13,570 nt of DNA. Origin: Patescibacteria group bacterium. GTDB lineage: Bacteria > Patescibacteriota > Dojkabacteria > SC72. Position 1 is the stretch's first letter. Each line of letters begins with the position of its first letter. The DNA lies in the NCBI GenBank assembly GCA_018818345.1, contig JAHISI010000033.1, forward strand, positions 1-13,570, written 5' to 3'. Positions 1 to 5,388 of the stretch are shown piece after piece. The notes below the pieces were generated by a model. The model worked only from the letters and a program-made list of their open reading frames with translations. It made no database searches and was not told the DNA's origin. Made by a program: the position numbers and the translations under genes.

Positions 1-604
1 GACTCGCGTGTAAGTGTTTACCAACAAAAACAATTTTTCCTTCATAACTAGACTCCTCACCTTTAAGCTTGATATCTTTACCCATGTTCAATGTAACAAA
101 TTCTCCTGCAAGGAGGACTCGTTCTGCACTTGATACACTCAAGAGATCTAATGCTAATGCAGAGGCCTTAATAGTTATCCCTTCTAATGGATTTACATCA
201 AGAATCTCTGCCTTGAAATTGCTTTTTATGAGGGCTTCTTGTTCTTCCCCTAGTACATCAATATATCCTTGTTTGATTCTGTTGAGATCTACAATACCAT
301 TGGAGAGAGATATTAATCTTTTTACTGTTAATCCTCCTGCAGATGTTTTCTCTGCAAGAACATCACCTTCATTTACAAATTCACCATCTATACAGGTGAT
401 AAAACGCATAGATGTATCTAAACTACAGTTAAGTTGGTCAGGGATGTAGAAGGAGTGCTTGGCATTGTTTCCTTTTCGGATATAAAGATCCATTCCCTCT
501 GTTACAGTATCTCCTGCTTTTACTAAGACTTTGTCCCTACTCTGTACAGGTATTCTAAATGTATATGCATCATATTTTTCTAGTAATCTATGTTTTAATA
601 TCAT
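1..604 (-). CDS. Hypothetical protein with barrel-sandwich-like repeats (3' end beyond window)
   Basis: This is a reading frame of 201 codons without a stop, running off the left edge; it starts at ATG 604-602. The ATG overlaps the TGA of the preceding gene as ATGA, so translation is probably coupled; no SD is visible. The N-terminal half shows 'V-x-x-G-D-x-V-x-x-G-x-x-L' patterns twice, at about residues 27-42 (VKAGDTVTEGMDL) and 78-88 (GEFVNEGDVLA). Each is typical of one lobe of a lipoyl/biotinyl-like barrel-sandwich hybrid fold. Between about residues 90 and 120 is a GGLTVKRLISLSNGIVDL stretch reminiscent of the same kind of fold. No lipoylation lysine motif is evident, so I see only the fold-like pattern and do not assign a function. 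The partner is the 447-aa gene upstream. Confidence 0.75.
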   Translation of the reverse strand, partial: MILKHRLLEKYDAYTFRIPVQSRDKVLVKAGDTVTEGMDLYIRKGNNAKHSFYIPDQLNCSLDTSMRFITCIDGEFVNEGDVLAEKTSAGGLTVKRLISLSNGIVDLNRIKQGYIDVLGEEQEALIKSNFKAEILDVNPLEGITIKASALALDLLSVSSAERVLLAGEFVTLNMGKDIKLKGEESSYEGKIVFVGKHLHAS

Positions 605-1944
605 TTAAACCATTGTTGTAATTTTAACTTATTCGAATATACATCTGGTCCATACACAATTGGTTTGTATCTTGCATCTACAACCATCGAATCATATCTA
701 AGTTTGTCAGGTATAGATATGAAGCTTAGATTATCCTTCGCTTGTGTATTTCTAATGTATGCTCCATTCTTAAATTCTCCTTCGATTATGAGATTTTCTC
801 TGTGTAATGGTAATTTTATGTATGTGAATTCAGGGGAAAGTGCAAATATGTCCTGTTTCTCTCCTTCTAATGAATCCGTGTATCCATTGAATATGACCTT
901 ACTTCGGTTTCTAGAAAGTTTTACCTCAGGTATTAATACTTTCGTAGCACATGAGAGAATTTCTTTTCGTGTTAATACAACATCTGAAGATGCAGGACCA
1001 GAGATATAGCTTTTGGCATAGGAGAGTACTCTCTTCTCGTTGTCGAAATACACATCCAGTATTCCAGATATTTCGAATCCGTCGGTTAGTGATAGCAGGA
1101 GTTTTTCTTTGCCTAAGAGTAATGGAACCATTCCTGCTACTATGATCCCAGTATTTCCCTGAGTCCCAATCGCCTGTAGTTTCTCCTTGTTATCTTGATA
1201 TATTGAGTGTAGTTGTGCAGTTGTATATGCTCTTAACATATCTAAAATGTGTGGATCTTCGGTAAATACCACCCTATTTAGTACAAAGTTGCTCCAGTAA
1301 TTGAGCATATCTTTAGATGTTACATCAGAGGCTAGGAATGCCTTGAATCTCGCATCCTTTATCGAATCTATAACCCCATATTCATTTCCCCATGTTATCT
1401 TCGATTTAGATATCTCAATTTTTCCAGACTGTTTGTCTTTAAATGCTCGGTATATTTTGAAATCTTGTAATTCTAAATCCACAAAGAGAAGGTCGTCATA
1501 TCCTAGCTTTTGTGTTAATCCTTCTAACATTCCTCGCATGTATACGTCGTCCATTACTCTTAGGGCTATATCGTTTGAGAATGCTCTTAGGGATGAGAAT
1601 ATTTTGTTAAAGTATTTTTGATTTTCATCCATTTGTATTCTTATACCTGCTATTCCGTCTCCTTCTTCTACAAATTTTCTAAAGGAGAATATTCCATATG
1701 CATTTTTGTCTACTATGTTCCAATTGAATACTTTTTCTAAGTTATCAAAGTATTCATACCAAAAGTTTTTGGTAAAGAAATCATCGTCTAATCTTTGTTT
1801 TAATGGGTTTAGATCTGTGAAGTCACTTAGTACGTATTCCCTATTTGCATTGTGGTCCGTATATGCGAGGTGAGCCCAGATATTGTTATCTGATATTACC
1901 AGGCTTAAATATGAGTTTTTTTCTAACATTGGCAGTGTAGACAT
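601..1944 (-). CDS. Hypothetical protein, 447 aa, possibly actin/HSP70-like fold
   Basis: I do not recognise this protein with confidence. The frame stays open to a TTG at 2001, but that codon abuts the T-tract of the rpsR terminator. I chose the ATG at 1944 because a good promoter (TTGCAA, 17 nt, TAATAT) ends 8 nt before it; the start would be leaderless. The pattern is weakly reminiscent of actin-like ATPases such as the MutL (glutamate mutase L) or PilM group. A degenerate first strand (SYLSLVISDNNIW) is followed by LLFVDLELQDFKIYRAF at about residues 152-168. A GIIVAG turn at about 266-271 precedes LTDGFEISGILDVYFD, resembling an adenosine-binding motif and its following helix. The usual DxG phosphate loop is not intact, so nucleotide binding is uncertain. 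The TGA stop overlaps the next gene's ATG. Confidence 0.8.
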   Translation of the reverse strand: MSTLPMLEKNSYLSLVISDNNIWAHLAYTDHNANREYVLSDFTDLNPLKQRLDDDFFTKNFWYEYFDNLEKVFNWNIVDKNAYGIFSFRKFVEEGDGIAGIRIQMDENQKYFNKIFSSLRAFSNDIALRVMDDVYMRGMLEGLTQKLGYDDLLFVDLELQDFKIYRAFKDKQSGKIEISKSKITWGNEYGVIDSIKDARFKAFLASDVTSKDMLNYWSNFVLNRVVFTEDPHILDMLRAYTTAQLHSIYQDNKEKLQAIGTQGNTGIIVAGMVPLLLGKEKLLLSLTDGFEISGILDVYFDNEKRVLSYAKSYISGPASSDVVLTRKEILSCATKVLIPEVKLSRNRSKVIFNGYTDSLEGEKQDIFALSPEFTYIKLPLHRENLIIEGEFKNGAYIRNTQAKDNLSFISIPDKLRYDSMVVDARYKPIVYGPDVYSNKLKLQQWFK

Positions 1945-1952
1945 ATGTAAAT

Positions 1953-1981
1953 ATATTACTTTAAAGAACAGTTTGTTGCAA
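1953..1981 (-). promoter_or_regulatory. Promoter of the 447-aa gene, leaderless
   Basis: The -35 is TTGCAA (1981-1976), then a 17-nt spacer, then TAATAT (1958-1953). The expected transcription start, about 1946-1944, coincides with the ATG at 1944, so the mRNA would carry essentially no 5' UTR. It lies just past the rpsR terminator, as expected for an independent transcription unit. Confidence 0.65.
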
Positions 1982-1992
1982 TGAAATAGATA

Positions 1993-2030
1993 TGACAACA
2001 AAAAAAAAGAGGACCTTTCGGTCCCCTTCT
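1993..2030 (-). terminator. Rho-independent terminator of rpsF-ssb-rpsR
   Basis: On the minus strand GGGGACC-GAAA-GGTCCTC forms a 7-bp stem (one G-U pair) closed by a GNRA tetraloop. It is followed directly by nine T (2008-2000). It begins about 25 nt after the rpsR stop codon. Confidence 0.92.
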
Positions 2031-2053
2031 CAATTCAAAGTATATATTACAGA

Positions 2054-2377
2054 CTATTCATTAGAAGAATATGGTAAGAGAGACATAAATCTAGCTCTCT
2101 TAATAGCTCTCTTTAACATCTTCTGATGCTTGTGGCATGCTCCAGACTTCTCAACAGATATAATCTTACCTCTAACAGATGTAAACTTCTTTAATTGATA
2201 CACATCCTTGTATGTAACAGTCTTAACACCAGATTCACATAGAGGACATTTCAAGTTCTGAACAATCTTTCTTCTTCTTCGCATATTCTTTTTCTTTGCA
2301 TCGAAAGAAGAATCATCGTTAGTACTTGTTGTACTCTCTACTGCTGGACTTTGTTTTACTACTATTTCGTCTGACAT
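2054..2377 (-). CDS. rpsR: 30S ribosomal protein S18
   Basis: S18 sits in the 30S platform, where it pairs with S6. The 107-aa protein has a low-complexity, Ser/Thr/Lys-rich N-terminal extension of about 33 residues before the family core. The core is typical: YKDVYQLKKF, then RGKI, then HQKMLKRAIKRARFMSLLPY. Cys44-Pro-Leu-Cys47 and Cys81-His-Lys-His84 match the zinc-binding (C+) form of S18. It is the last gene of rpsF-ssb-rpsR, 19 nt after ssb. AAGGA lies flush against the ATG, too close to act as a normal SD. A TATATT lies 6 nt before ATG and might give a secondary leaderless transcript (speculative). The operon terminator follows. Confidence 0.97.
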   Translation of the reverse strand: MSDEIVVKQSPAVESTTSTNDDSSFDAKKKNMRRRRKIVQNLKCPLCESGVKTVTYKDVYQLKKFTSVRGKIISVEKSGACHKHQKMLKRAIKRARFMSLLPYSSNE

Positions 2378-2396
2378 TCCTTAAATATATATCAAA

Positions 2397-2885
2397 TTAA
2401 AATGGCAAATCTTCTTCTAAAGGATCCTGATCAACAGGAGCTTCCTCTTCAACTGGAGCTGCTTCATCAGCAACTACATCTTCCTTAGGAGCTTTCTCTG
2501 CTTTCTCAGTATGTGCACCCTCTTCATCAATACCTGCACCCTGTCTACCCTTACTATCTAAAAGAATCATATCTTCAATTCTAACTTCTGTCTTGTATCT
2601 TGTAGAACCATCATCTGCATTCCATGATCTTGTATTCAAAGAACCCTCTACATAGATCTTCATTCCCTTAGCTAACAATTGCTGACATATCTCAGCCATC
2701 TTGTTCCATGCTACTACGTTATGGAATTCTGCTAATTCCTTCATCTCACCATTGGTATCTTTCCATGACTTGTTTGTTGCCATTCCGAAAGTAACAACTG
2801 GAGTTCCAGAATTTGTATATCTCATCTCTGGATCTCTTGTTAGATTTCCAATTAACATTACTTTATTTAGTGATCTTGCTGCCAT
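2397..2885 (-). CDS. ssb: Single-stranded DNA-binding protein
   Basis: SSB coats single-stranded DNA in replication, recombination and repair and recruits partners through its C-terminal tip. The 162-aa length is normal for a bacterial SSB. The OB fold covers about residues 1-110: LNKVMLIGNLTRDPEMRYT, the FGMATNKSW strand, EFHNVVAWNKMAEICQQLL and KGMKIYVEGSLNTRSW are all family hallmarks. An acidic, Ala/Pro-rich linker (about 113-155) leads to the conserved tip EEDLPF. It lies between rpsF (59-nt gap) and rpsR (19-nt gap), the classical arrangement. No SD is present; a TATAAT box ends 10 nt before the ATG and may be an internal promoter. Confidence 0.98.
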   Translation of the reverse strand: MAARSLNKVMLIGNLTRDPEMRYTNSGTPVVTFGMATNKSWKDTNGEMKELAEFHNVVAWNKMAEICQQLLAKGMKIYVEGSLNTRSWNADDGSTRYKTEVRIEDMILLDSKGRQGAGIDEEGAHTEKAEKAPKEDVVADEAAPVEEEAPVDQDPLEEDLPF

Positions 2886-2895
2886 TTGTTTAATA

Positions 2896-2901
2896 ATTAT
2901 A
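2896..2901 (-). promoter_or_regulatory. Possible internal -10 box for ssb
   Basis: A perfect TATAAT (minus strand) ends 10 nt before the ssb ATG in the 59-nt rpsF-ssb gap; transcription would start about 3 nt before the ATG. No convincing -35 is seen at 16-18 nt, so this is tentative. Confidence 0.35.
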
Positions 2902-2944
2902 ATTTAACTTACCTACAATATACACAACAAATATTAAAATTCGA

Positions 2945-3301
2945 TTAAATTTCTATTTCTTTCTTCTTTATCTTCTTTCCTAACTCATCCACATCATCTT
3001 CTTCAACTACCATATATCTCAAAACCTCTTGTTTTAATTCCATCTGTCTTCTGATTTCTAGGATATTGGAAGGATCGGTTACAAAGGTATATATAATATA
3101 ATAGCCTTCGTTATGTCCATTTATCTTGTATGCTAAATATCTCTTTCCCCATACATCTACATCTAATACTTCGCCACCCTTAGCTTTAACTAAATCAACA
3201 AATTCTTTGTGAATTGCTTTTCTAACATCGTCTGGTAATAGTGGTTTAAGAGCCACTGCCATTTCATAATAGTTTCCTTTTTTTACTTCTTCTGCTGCCA
3301 T
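2945..3301 (-). CDS. rpsF: 30S ribosomal protein S6
   Basis: S6 is a 30S platform protein that binds 16S rRNA together with S18. The 118-aa protein has the ferredoxin-like S6 fold: the YYEMAVALKP strand, a helix with KEFVDLVKAKGGEVLDVDVWGKRYLAYKING (the W-G-K-R-x-L-A-Y-x-I signature), the EGYYIIYTFVTDP strand, and the ILEIRRQMELKQEVLRYMVV helix-strand. A charged tail (about 100-118) follows. It is the first gene of rpsF-ssb-rpsR. No SD is present; a TATATA-like -10 box sits 8 nt before the ATG, suggesting a leaderless message. In many bacteria ychF directly precedes rpsF; here a 2.1-kb block separates them. Confidence 0.97.
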   Translation of the reverse strand: MAAEEVKKGNYYEMAVALKPLLPDDVRKAIHKEFVDLVKAKGGEVLDVDVWGKRYLAYKINGHNEGYYIIYTFVTDPSNILEIRRQMELKQEVLRYMVVEEDDVDELGKKIKKKEIEI

Positions 3302-3309
3302 TTATCCGA

Positions 3310-3315
3310 TATATA
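3310..3315 (-). promoter_or_regulatory. Putative -10 box of rpsF (leaderless)
   Basis: The minus strand reads GTATATAT here, with a TATATA hexamer ending 8 nt before the rpsF ATG. The -35 position (3333-3338, CATTCT) is poor and falls inside an inverted repeat. The call rests mainly on position, which matches the pattern at ychF and the 447-aa gene. Confidence 0.4.
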
Positions 3316-3332
3316 CAAATTATGTCTTAACG

Positions 3333-3381
3333 AGAATGGATTTTAGCAGAAAATATTAGTTAATACAACTATCCATTCTGC
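3333..3381. repeat. Inverted repeat upstream of rpsF with two alternative pairings
   Basis: AGAATGGAT (3333-3341) is the perfect reverse complement of ATCCATTCT (3371-3379). A second, mutually exclusive pairing is GCAGAA (3346-3351) with TTCTGC (3376-3381). The left arm covers the expected -35 position of rpsF. It could be an operator, a structure in read-through RNA, or chance. Confidence 0.45.
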
Positions 3382-3385
3382 AAAA

Positions 3386-3450
3386 GGGTCGTGCAGTAGG
3401 CTATGGTACAGAAGAAGGATTTTAATCCAACATTCAACAGCCTACTACCC
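3386..3450. repeat. Large imperfect palindrome ending cassette A
   Basis: The main stem is AGTAGGCT (3395-3402) with AGCCTACT (3439-3446). An outer GGGT/ACCC clamp (3386-3389, 3447-3450) follows a 5-nt bulge. A small inner hairpin GGATT-TT-AATCC lies at 3417-3428. On the plus strand it is followed by a T-rich tract (3451-3466) like a terminator; on the minus strand, the direction of the adjacent gene, only four T follow. It could be a bidirectional terminator, an insulator, or the end of a cassette. Confidence 0.65.
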
Positions 3451-3455
3451 TTTTT

Positions 3456-3466
3456 GTCTTTTTGTT
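3456..3466. repeat. 11-bp inverted repeat flanking cassette A (partner 3977-3987)
   Basis: GTCTTTTTGTT at 3456-3466 is the exact reverse complement of AACAAAAAGAC at 3977-3987. The left arm starts at the base right after the stop codon of the 152-aa gene. The right arm begins at the predicted transcription start. In the mRNA the first 11 nt could therefore pair with the 11 nt after the stop codon. The same arrangement occurs at 4961-4971 / 5342-5352. Confidence 0.75.
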
Positions 3467-3925
3467 TTATTCATCATATTTCAAAGGTTTGAGTTTCCCC
3501 TCTTCGAAGAACAGGACTGTTGGGCAAGCACATGCAAGACCTAAAAACCCCTCAATGCCGAAGGTAAGAAAAACACCATTCCCGCCATTGAGTATCCTAC
3601 GAACCATATTTGCACGATGACTGTCATCTGTTGAAACTTGTATTAGATAATAGTTTTTCTTCTCAACTCCTTCGAATATTACAAAATCTCTAAATGTTGA
3701 GCATACCCGTAAATAGCTACAGATATCATCGTATTTGAGAATGTTTCCACTCATTTGGAAAGGTTTCGAGCCTTCTTCCTTATTTAGAAAAAAGAAGTAT
3801 TCCCATTTATCTGAATCGCTAGAGGCACGACACTTCACAACCCACAAATCCCCATAGGATTTATGCAAGAAATATCTTTTGCCATCCATTTGGAAACTTT
3901 TAAACTTTGATTCTAATTCAATCAT
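3467..3925 (-). CDS. Hypothetical cassette protein A, 152 aa
   Basis: I do not recognise this family. The ATG start at 3925 has a good SD (AAGGAG, 3938-3933, 7-nt spacing). The protein is rich in aromatics and in predicted beta-strand stretches. A block W41-EYFFFL47 is followed by K64-Y-D-D and Y71-L72. The same spacing occurs in the 103-aa protein at 4972-5283 (W42-KIYYL47, K60-Y-W-D, F67-L68), so I infer that the two are distant paralogues. The C-terminal third (about 105-152), absent from the shorter paralogue, contains a hydrophobic stretch with two cysteines (GFLGLACACPTVLFF, 126-140). The gene has its own promoter, a structured leader, and a conserved post-stop sequence leading into a large palindrome. 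Function unknown. Confidence 0.75.
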   Translation of the reverse strand: MIELESKFKSFQMDGKRYFLHKSYGDLWVVKCRASSDSDKWEYFFFLNKEEGSKPFQMSGNILKYDDICSYLRVCSTFRDFVIFEGVEKKNYYLIQVSTDDSHRANMVRRILNGGNGVFLTFGIEGFLGLACACPTVLFFEEGKLKPLKYDE

Positions 3926-3987
3926 TTCCCTTCTCCTTATTTTTAGTGAGCGAATACGATATGGGACTTAGTCCCTAACAAAAAGAC
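3926..3987 (-). promoter_or_regulatory. Conserved structured 5' leader of cassette A
   Basis: The predicted leader is about 62 nt. It opens with GTCTTTTTGTT, complementary to the post-stop sequence, and continues with a perfect GGGAC-TAA-GTCCC hairpin (3975-3963). Then come TATC, a CGCTC segment, and the SD AAGGAG. It aligns with the leader of cassette B without gaps through the hairpin, and two stem pairs differ in a compensatory way. This fits an RNA structure, perhaps controlling translation. Confidence 0.65.
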
Positions 3988-3993
3988 ATTCAT

Positions 3994-4022
3994 ATTCTAT
4001 AGGATATCTATTCGGATGTAAA
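3994..4022 (-). promoter_or_regulatory. Promoter of cassette A
   Basis: TTTACA (4022-4017), 17-nt spacer, TAGAAT (3999-3994). The spacer segment GATATCCTA is identical in the promoter of cassette B, beyond what promoter function alone demands; it may be an operator. The -35 begins 8 nt after the stop of the Bro-N gene. Confidence 0.7.
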
Positions 4023-4030
4023 TCCTTTCT

Positions 4031-4828
4031 CTAACTCAACTTCTTCCTTACAACACTCTCCCCTATACTTAACTCTATCTCCTCCTTAGCCTTTCTAGCA
4101 ACCTTACCACCCTTCTTTGCAACTACCCTGTTCTCTTCCAATCCCTTTGGTATATCCTTCTTTGATATCTCAGTAGTAGATGCTTCTGCTAACATATTTA
4201 GAATTAATTCTAAATTAGTCATATTATCCCTTAAATTCTCTTTCTTTAAACCCTTGTATTCTTTTAATTCCTTTACCGATTTACCTGTCCAAGCTTTAGT
4301 AATCTCATTTGTTAATATTGCAAAATCTCTCCCTTCCTTCATACCTCTCTCTTGCCATTCATCCGTTAATTCCTTTCTAACTTCAATACTCTTTAGTCTT
4401 TGATTAATCCAATCTCTTGAATATCCCTTATTTAGATATGTCTTCATTGCCCTATCAAATGCTAATTCTGGATCTTCTGTTTCTTCTATTCTTTCATACC
4501 CTACCTTAGCTAACCAAACTTTCAAGGGTTCTGCTTTAGGTGAAGGAATGGATTGAATTAGTCTTAGAATTGTTTCAGTATCTCCTACATCTGTTAATCG
4601 CATTCTTCCATCTTGAGAAGTCATTTTCAATTGTCCCAATTTATGGGACAGTTCACTCCCTTCGGTTTCTAACTTTGTTTTCAAAGCATTCCAATACTTT
4701 CTAGGCCTTGGAGAATCGGTCAAAACCTCTATAATATCTACAATTGAGAAATACCAGAGTTCTTTCTCTTTATCCCAATGTCTTCTTATTGTTTTTTGAT
4801 TGAATAGTATGAGGGATTTTTCTTTCAT
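4031..4828 (-). CDS. Bro-N domain (phage antirepressor / DinD-like) protein
   Basis: This 265-aa protein matches a family widespread in bacterial chromosomes and phages and usually annotated as BRO-N or antirepressor-like. The Bro-N region (about residues 9-110) contains WYFSIVDIIEVLTDS, the YWNALKTKL segment, LKMTSQDGRMRLTDVGDTE and ILRLIQSIPSPKAEPLKVWLAKVGYERI. The second half carries KGYSRDWINQRLKSIEVRKE and LRDNMTNLELILNMLAEA. Bro-N domains are linked to DNA binding in viruses, but the cellular role of this family is not established. It lies between two paralogous cassettes in the same orientation. There is no SD; TATAAT ends 6 nt before ATG, suggesting a leaderless message. A perfect short palindrome sits just upstream of the promoter. 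Confidence 0.88.
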   Translation of the reverse strand: MKEKSLILFNQKTIRRHWDKEKELWYFSIVDIIEVLTDSPRPRKYWNALKTKLETEGSELSHKLGQLKMTSQDGRMRLTDVGDTETILRLIQSIPSPKAEPLKVWLAKVGYERIEETEDPELAFDRAMKTYLNKGYSRDWINQRLKSIEVRKELTDEWQERGMKEGRDFAILTNEITKAWTGKSVKELKEYKGLKKENLRDNMTNLELILNMLAEASTTEISKKDIPKGLEENRVVAKKGGKVARKAKEEIELSIGESVVRKKLS

Positions 4829-4834
4829 ATTTCT

Positions 4835-4840
4835 ATTATA
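4835..4840 (-). promoter_or_regulatory. -10 box of the Bro-N gene (leaderless)
   Basis: A perfect TATAAT (minus strand) ends 6 nt before the ATG at 4828, so the expected transcription start falls on the start codon. No clear -35 is seen in the A+T-rich DNA at 4855-4866. Confidence 0.55.
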
Positions 4841-4872
4841 TATCTTAAATATGAAATTTATATGAATTTTTA

Positions 4873-4895
4873 GTTGTACGATGATATCGTACGAC
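4873..4895. repeat. Short palindrome upstream of the Bro-N promoter
   Basis: GTACGAT-GAT-ATCGTAC (4876-4892) is a perfect 7-bp dyad with a 3-nt centre, extended to 10 bp by the flanking bases with one G-T pair. It is about 33 bp upstream of the Bro-N -10 box and 3 bp from the palindrome that ends cassette B. An operator for a dimeric regulator (possibly Bro-N itself) and a second hairpin of the cassette end are both possible. Confidence 0.5.
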
Positions 4896-4897
4896 TC

Positions 4898-4957
4898 AAA
4901 GGATGGTAGAACTATATGAACACTGGTTAATCCAGGATTCAGGTTCTACCTTCCTTT
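4898..4957. repeat. Large imperfect palindrome ending cassette B
   Basis: The arms at 4898-4912 and 4943-4957 pair over 15 bp with one mismatch (core GGTAGAAC / GTTCTACC). An inner CTGG-TTAAT-CCAG hairpin lies at 4923-4935. On the plus strand it runs into a T-rich tract (4955-4971) identical in design to that of cassette A. On the minus strand only three T follow, so it is not a classical terminator for the adjacent gene. Confidence 0.7.
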
Positions 4958-4960
4958 TTT

Positions 4961-4971
4961 GTCTTTTTGTT
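4961..4971. repeat. 11-bp inverted repeat flanking cassette B (partner 5342-5352)
   Basis: GTCTTTTTGTT at 4961-4971 pairs with AACAAAAAAAC at 5342-5352. There is one difference from the copy in cassette A: in RNA a C-G pair becomes a U-G pair, so pairing is kept. The left arm directly follows the stop codon of the 103-aa gene; the right arm starts at the predicted transcript 5' end. Confidence 0.7.
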
Positions 4972-5283
4972 TTATTTCTTTACAACAATGATCTCACTCA
5001 TCTTTTGCTCTGTTAGATATGGCACGTATTGCCGAAAGGTAGGCAATATCACTTGCTGTGCATTACTGGATAATCGTCCAAGAAATCCCATTAAGTCCCA
5101 ATATTTATTCACTACAAACAAAAAATCCCTTCGCCCAGATTTCAGGTAATAAATTTTCCAACCACTCTTCGTAGTATCTTTTCTATCAATAGTAAAGACT
5201 TGGGAACCAAACCACCTTTCAATAATTAACCTGTCCCCCTGGGTATCCCAGCATGATCTCTTTATCTTACGCATTTTTTTCAT
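4972..5283 (-). CDS. Hypothetical cassette protein B, 103 aa
   Basis: The function is unknown. The frame is open to a TTG at 5346, but that codon lies inside the conserved leader, upstream of the hairpin. I place the start at ATG 5283, which has an AAAGGA SD (5297-5292, 8-nt spacing). The protein starts very basic (MKKMRKIKRS) and carries W42-KIYYL47 followed by K60-Y-W-D and F67-L68. That is the same block pattern and nearly the same spacing as the 152-aa protein at 3467-3925, which suggests common descent despite little overall identity. It lacks the longer C-terminal region of that paralogue. Its promoter and leader start 35 nt past the ychF stop. Confidence 0.7.
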   Translation of the reverse strand: MKKMRKIKRSCWDTQGDRLIIERWFGSQVFTIDRKDTTKSGWKIYYLKSGRRDFLFVVNKYWDLMGFLGRLSSNAQQVILPTFRQYVPYLTEQKMSEIIVVKK

Positions 5284-5353
5284 TCTCGAAATCCTTTCAC
5301 TGCATTCTATTGTTATCGAGCGAGATAAGGGCATATTGCCCAACAAAAAAACT
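5284..5353 (-). promoter_or_regulatory. Conserved structured 5' leader of cassette B
   Basis: The leader is about 70 nt. It has a 5' end complementary to the post-stop sequence, then a perfect GGGCA-ATA-TGCCC hairpin (5341-5329), then TATC, CGCTC, and the SD AAAGGA. Compared with cassette A, the hairpin's fourth and fifth pairs changed from A-U and C-G to C-G and A-U, while the stem remains perfect. Confidence 0.65.
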
Positions 5354-5359
5354 AGCTCT

Positions 5360-5388
5360 AGTCTATAGGATATCTAATTCGTTGTAAA
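5360..5388 (-). promoter_or_regulatory. Promoter of cassette B
   Basis: TTTACA (5388-5383), 17-nt spacer, TAGACT (5365-5360). The -35 and the GATATCCTATAGA portion are shared with the promoter of cassette A. The -35 also lies in a weak dyad, GTTGTA/TACAAC (5381-5386, 5396-5401). Confidence 0.68.

Noticed and set aside
4031..4828. Prophage remnant
   Set aside because: A Bro-N/antirepressor-like gene alone does not make a prophage; no integrase, structural or replication phage genes occur, and this family is common on bacterial chromosomes.
3456..5352. Insertion sequence or transposon with terminal inverted repeats
   Set aside because: The 11-bp inverted arms lie at the transcript start and stop codon rather than outside a transposase gene; no transposase-like protein and no target-site duplication are visible. 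A non-autonomous element cannot be fully excluded.
3386..5388. Integron gene cassettes with attC sites
   Set aside because: The palindromes after the small ORFs resemble attC in position and shape, and one cassette leader has a GTTGGGC that fits the GTTRRRY core. The 3' ends of the palindromes lack a matching GTTRRRY, the other copy deviates, each ORF has its own promoter, and no integrase is present.
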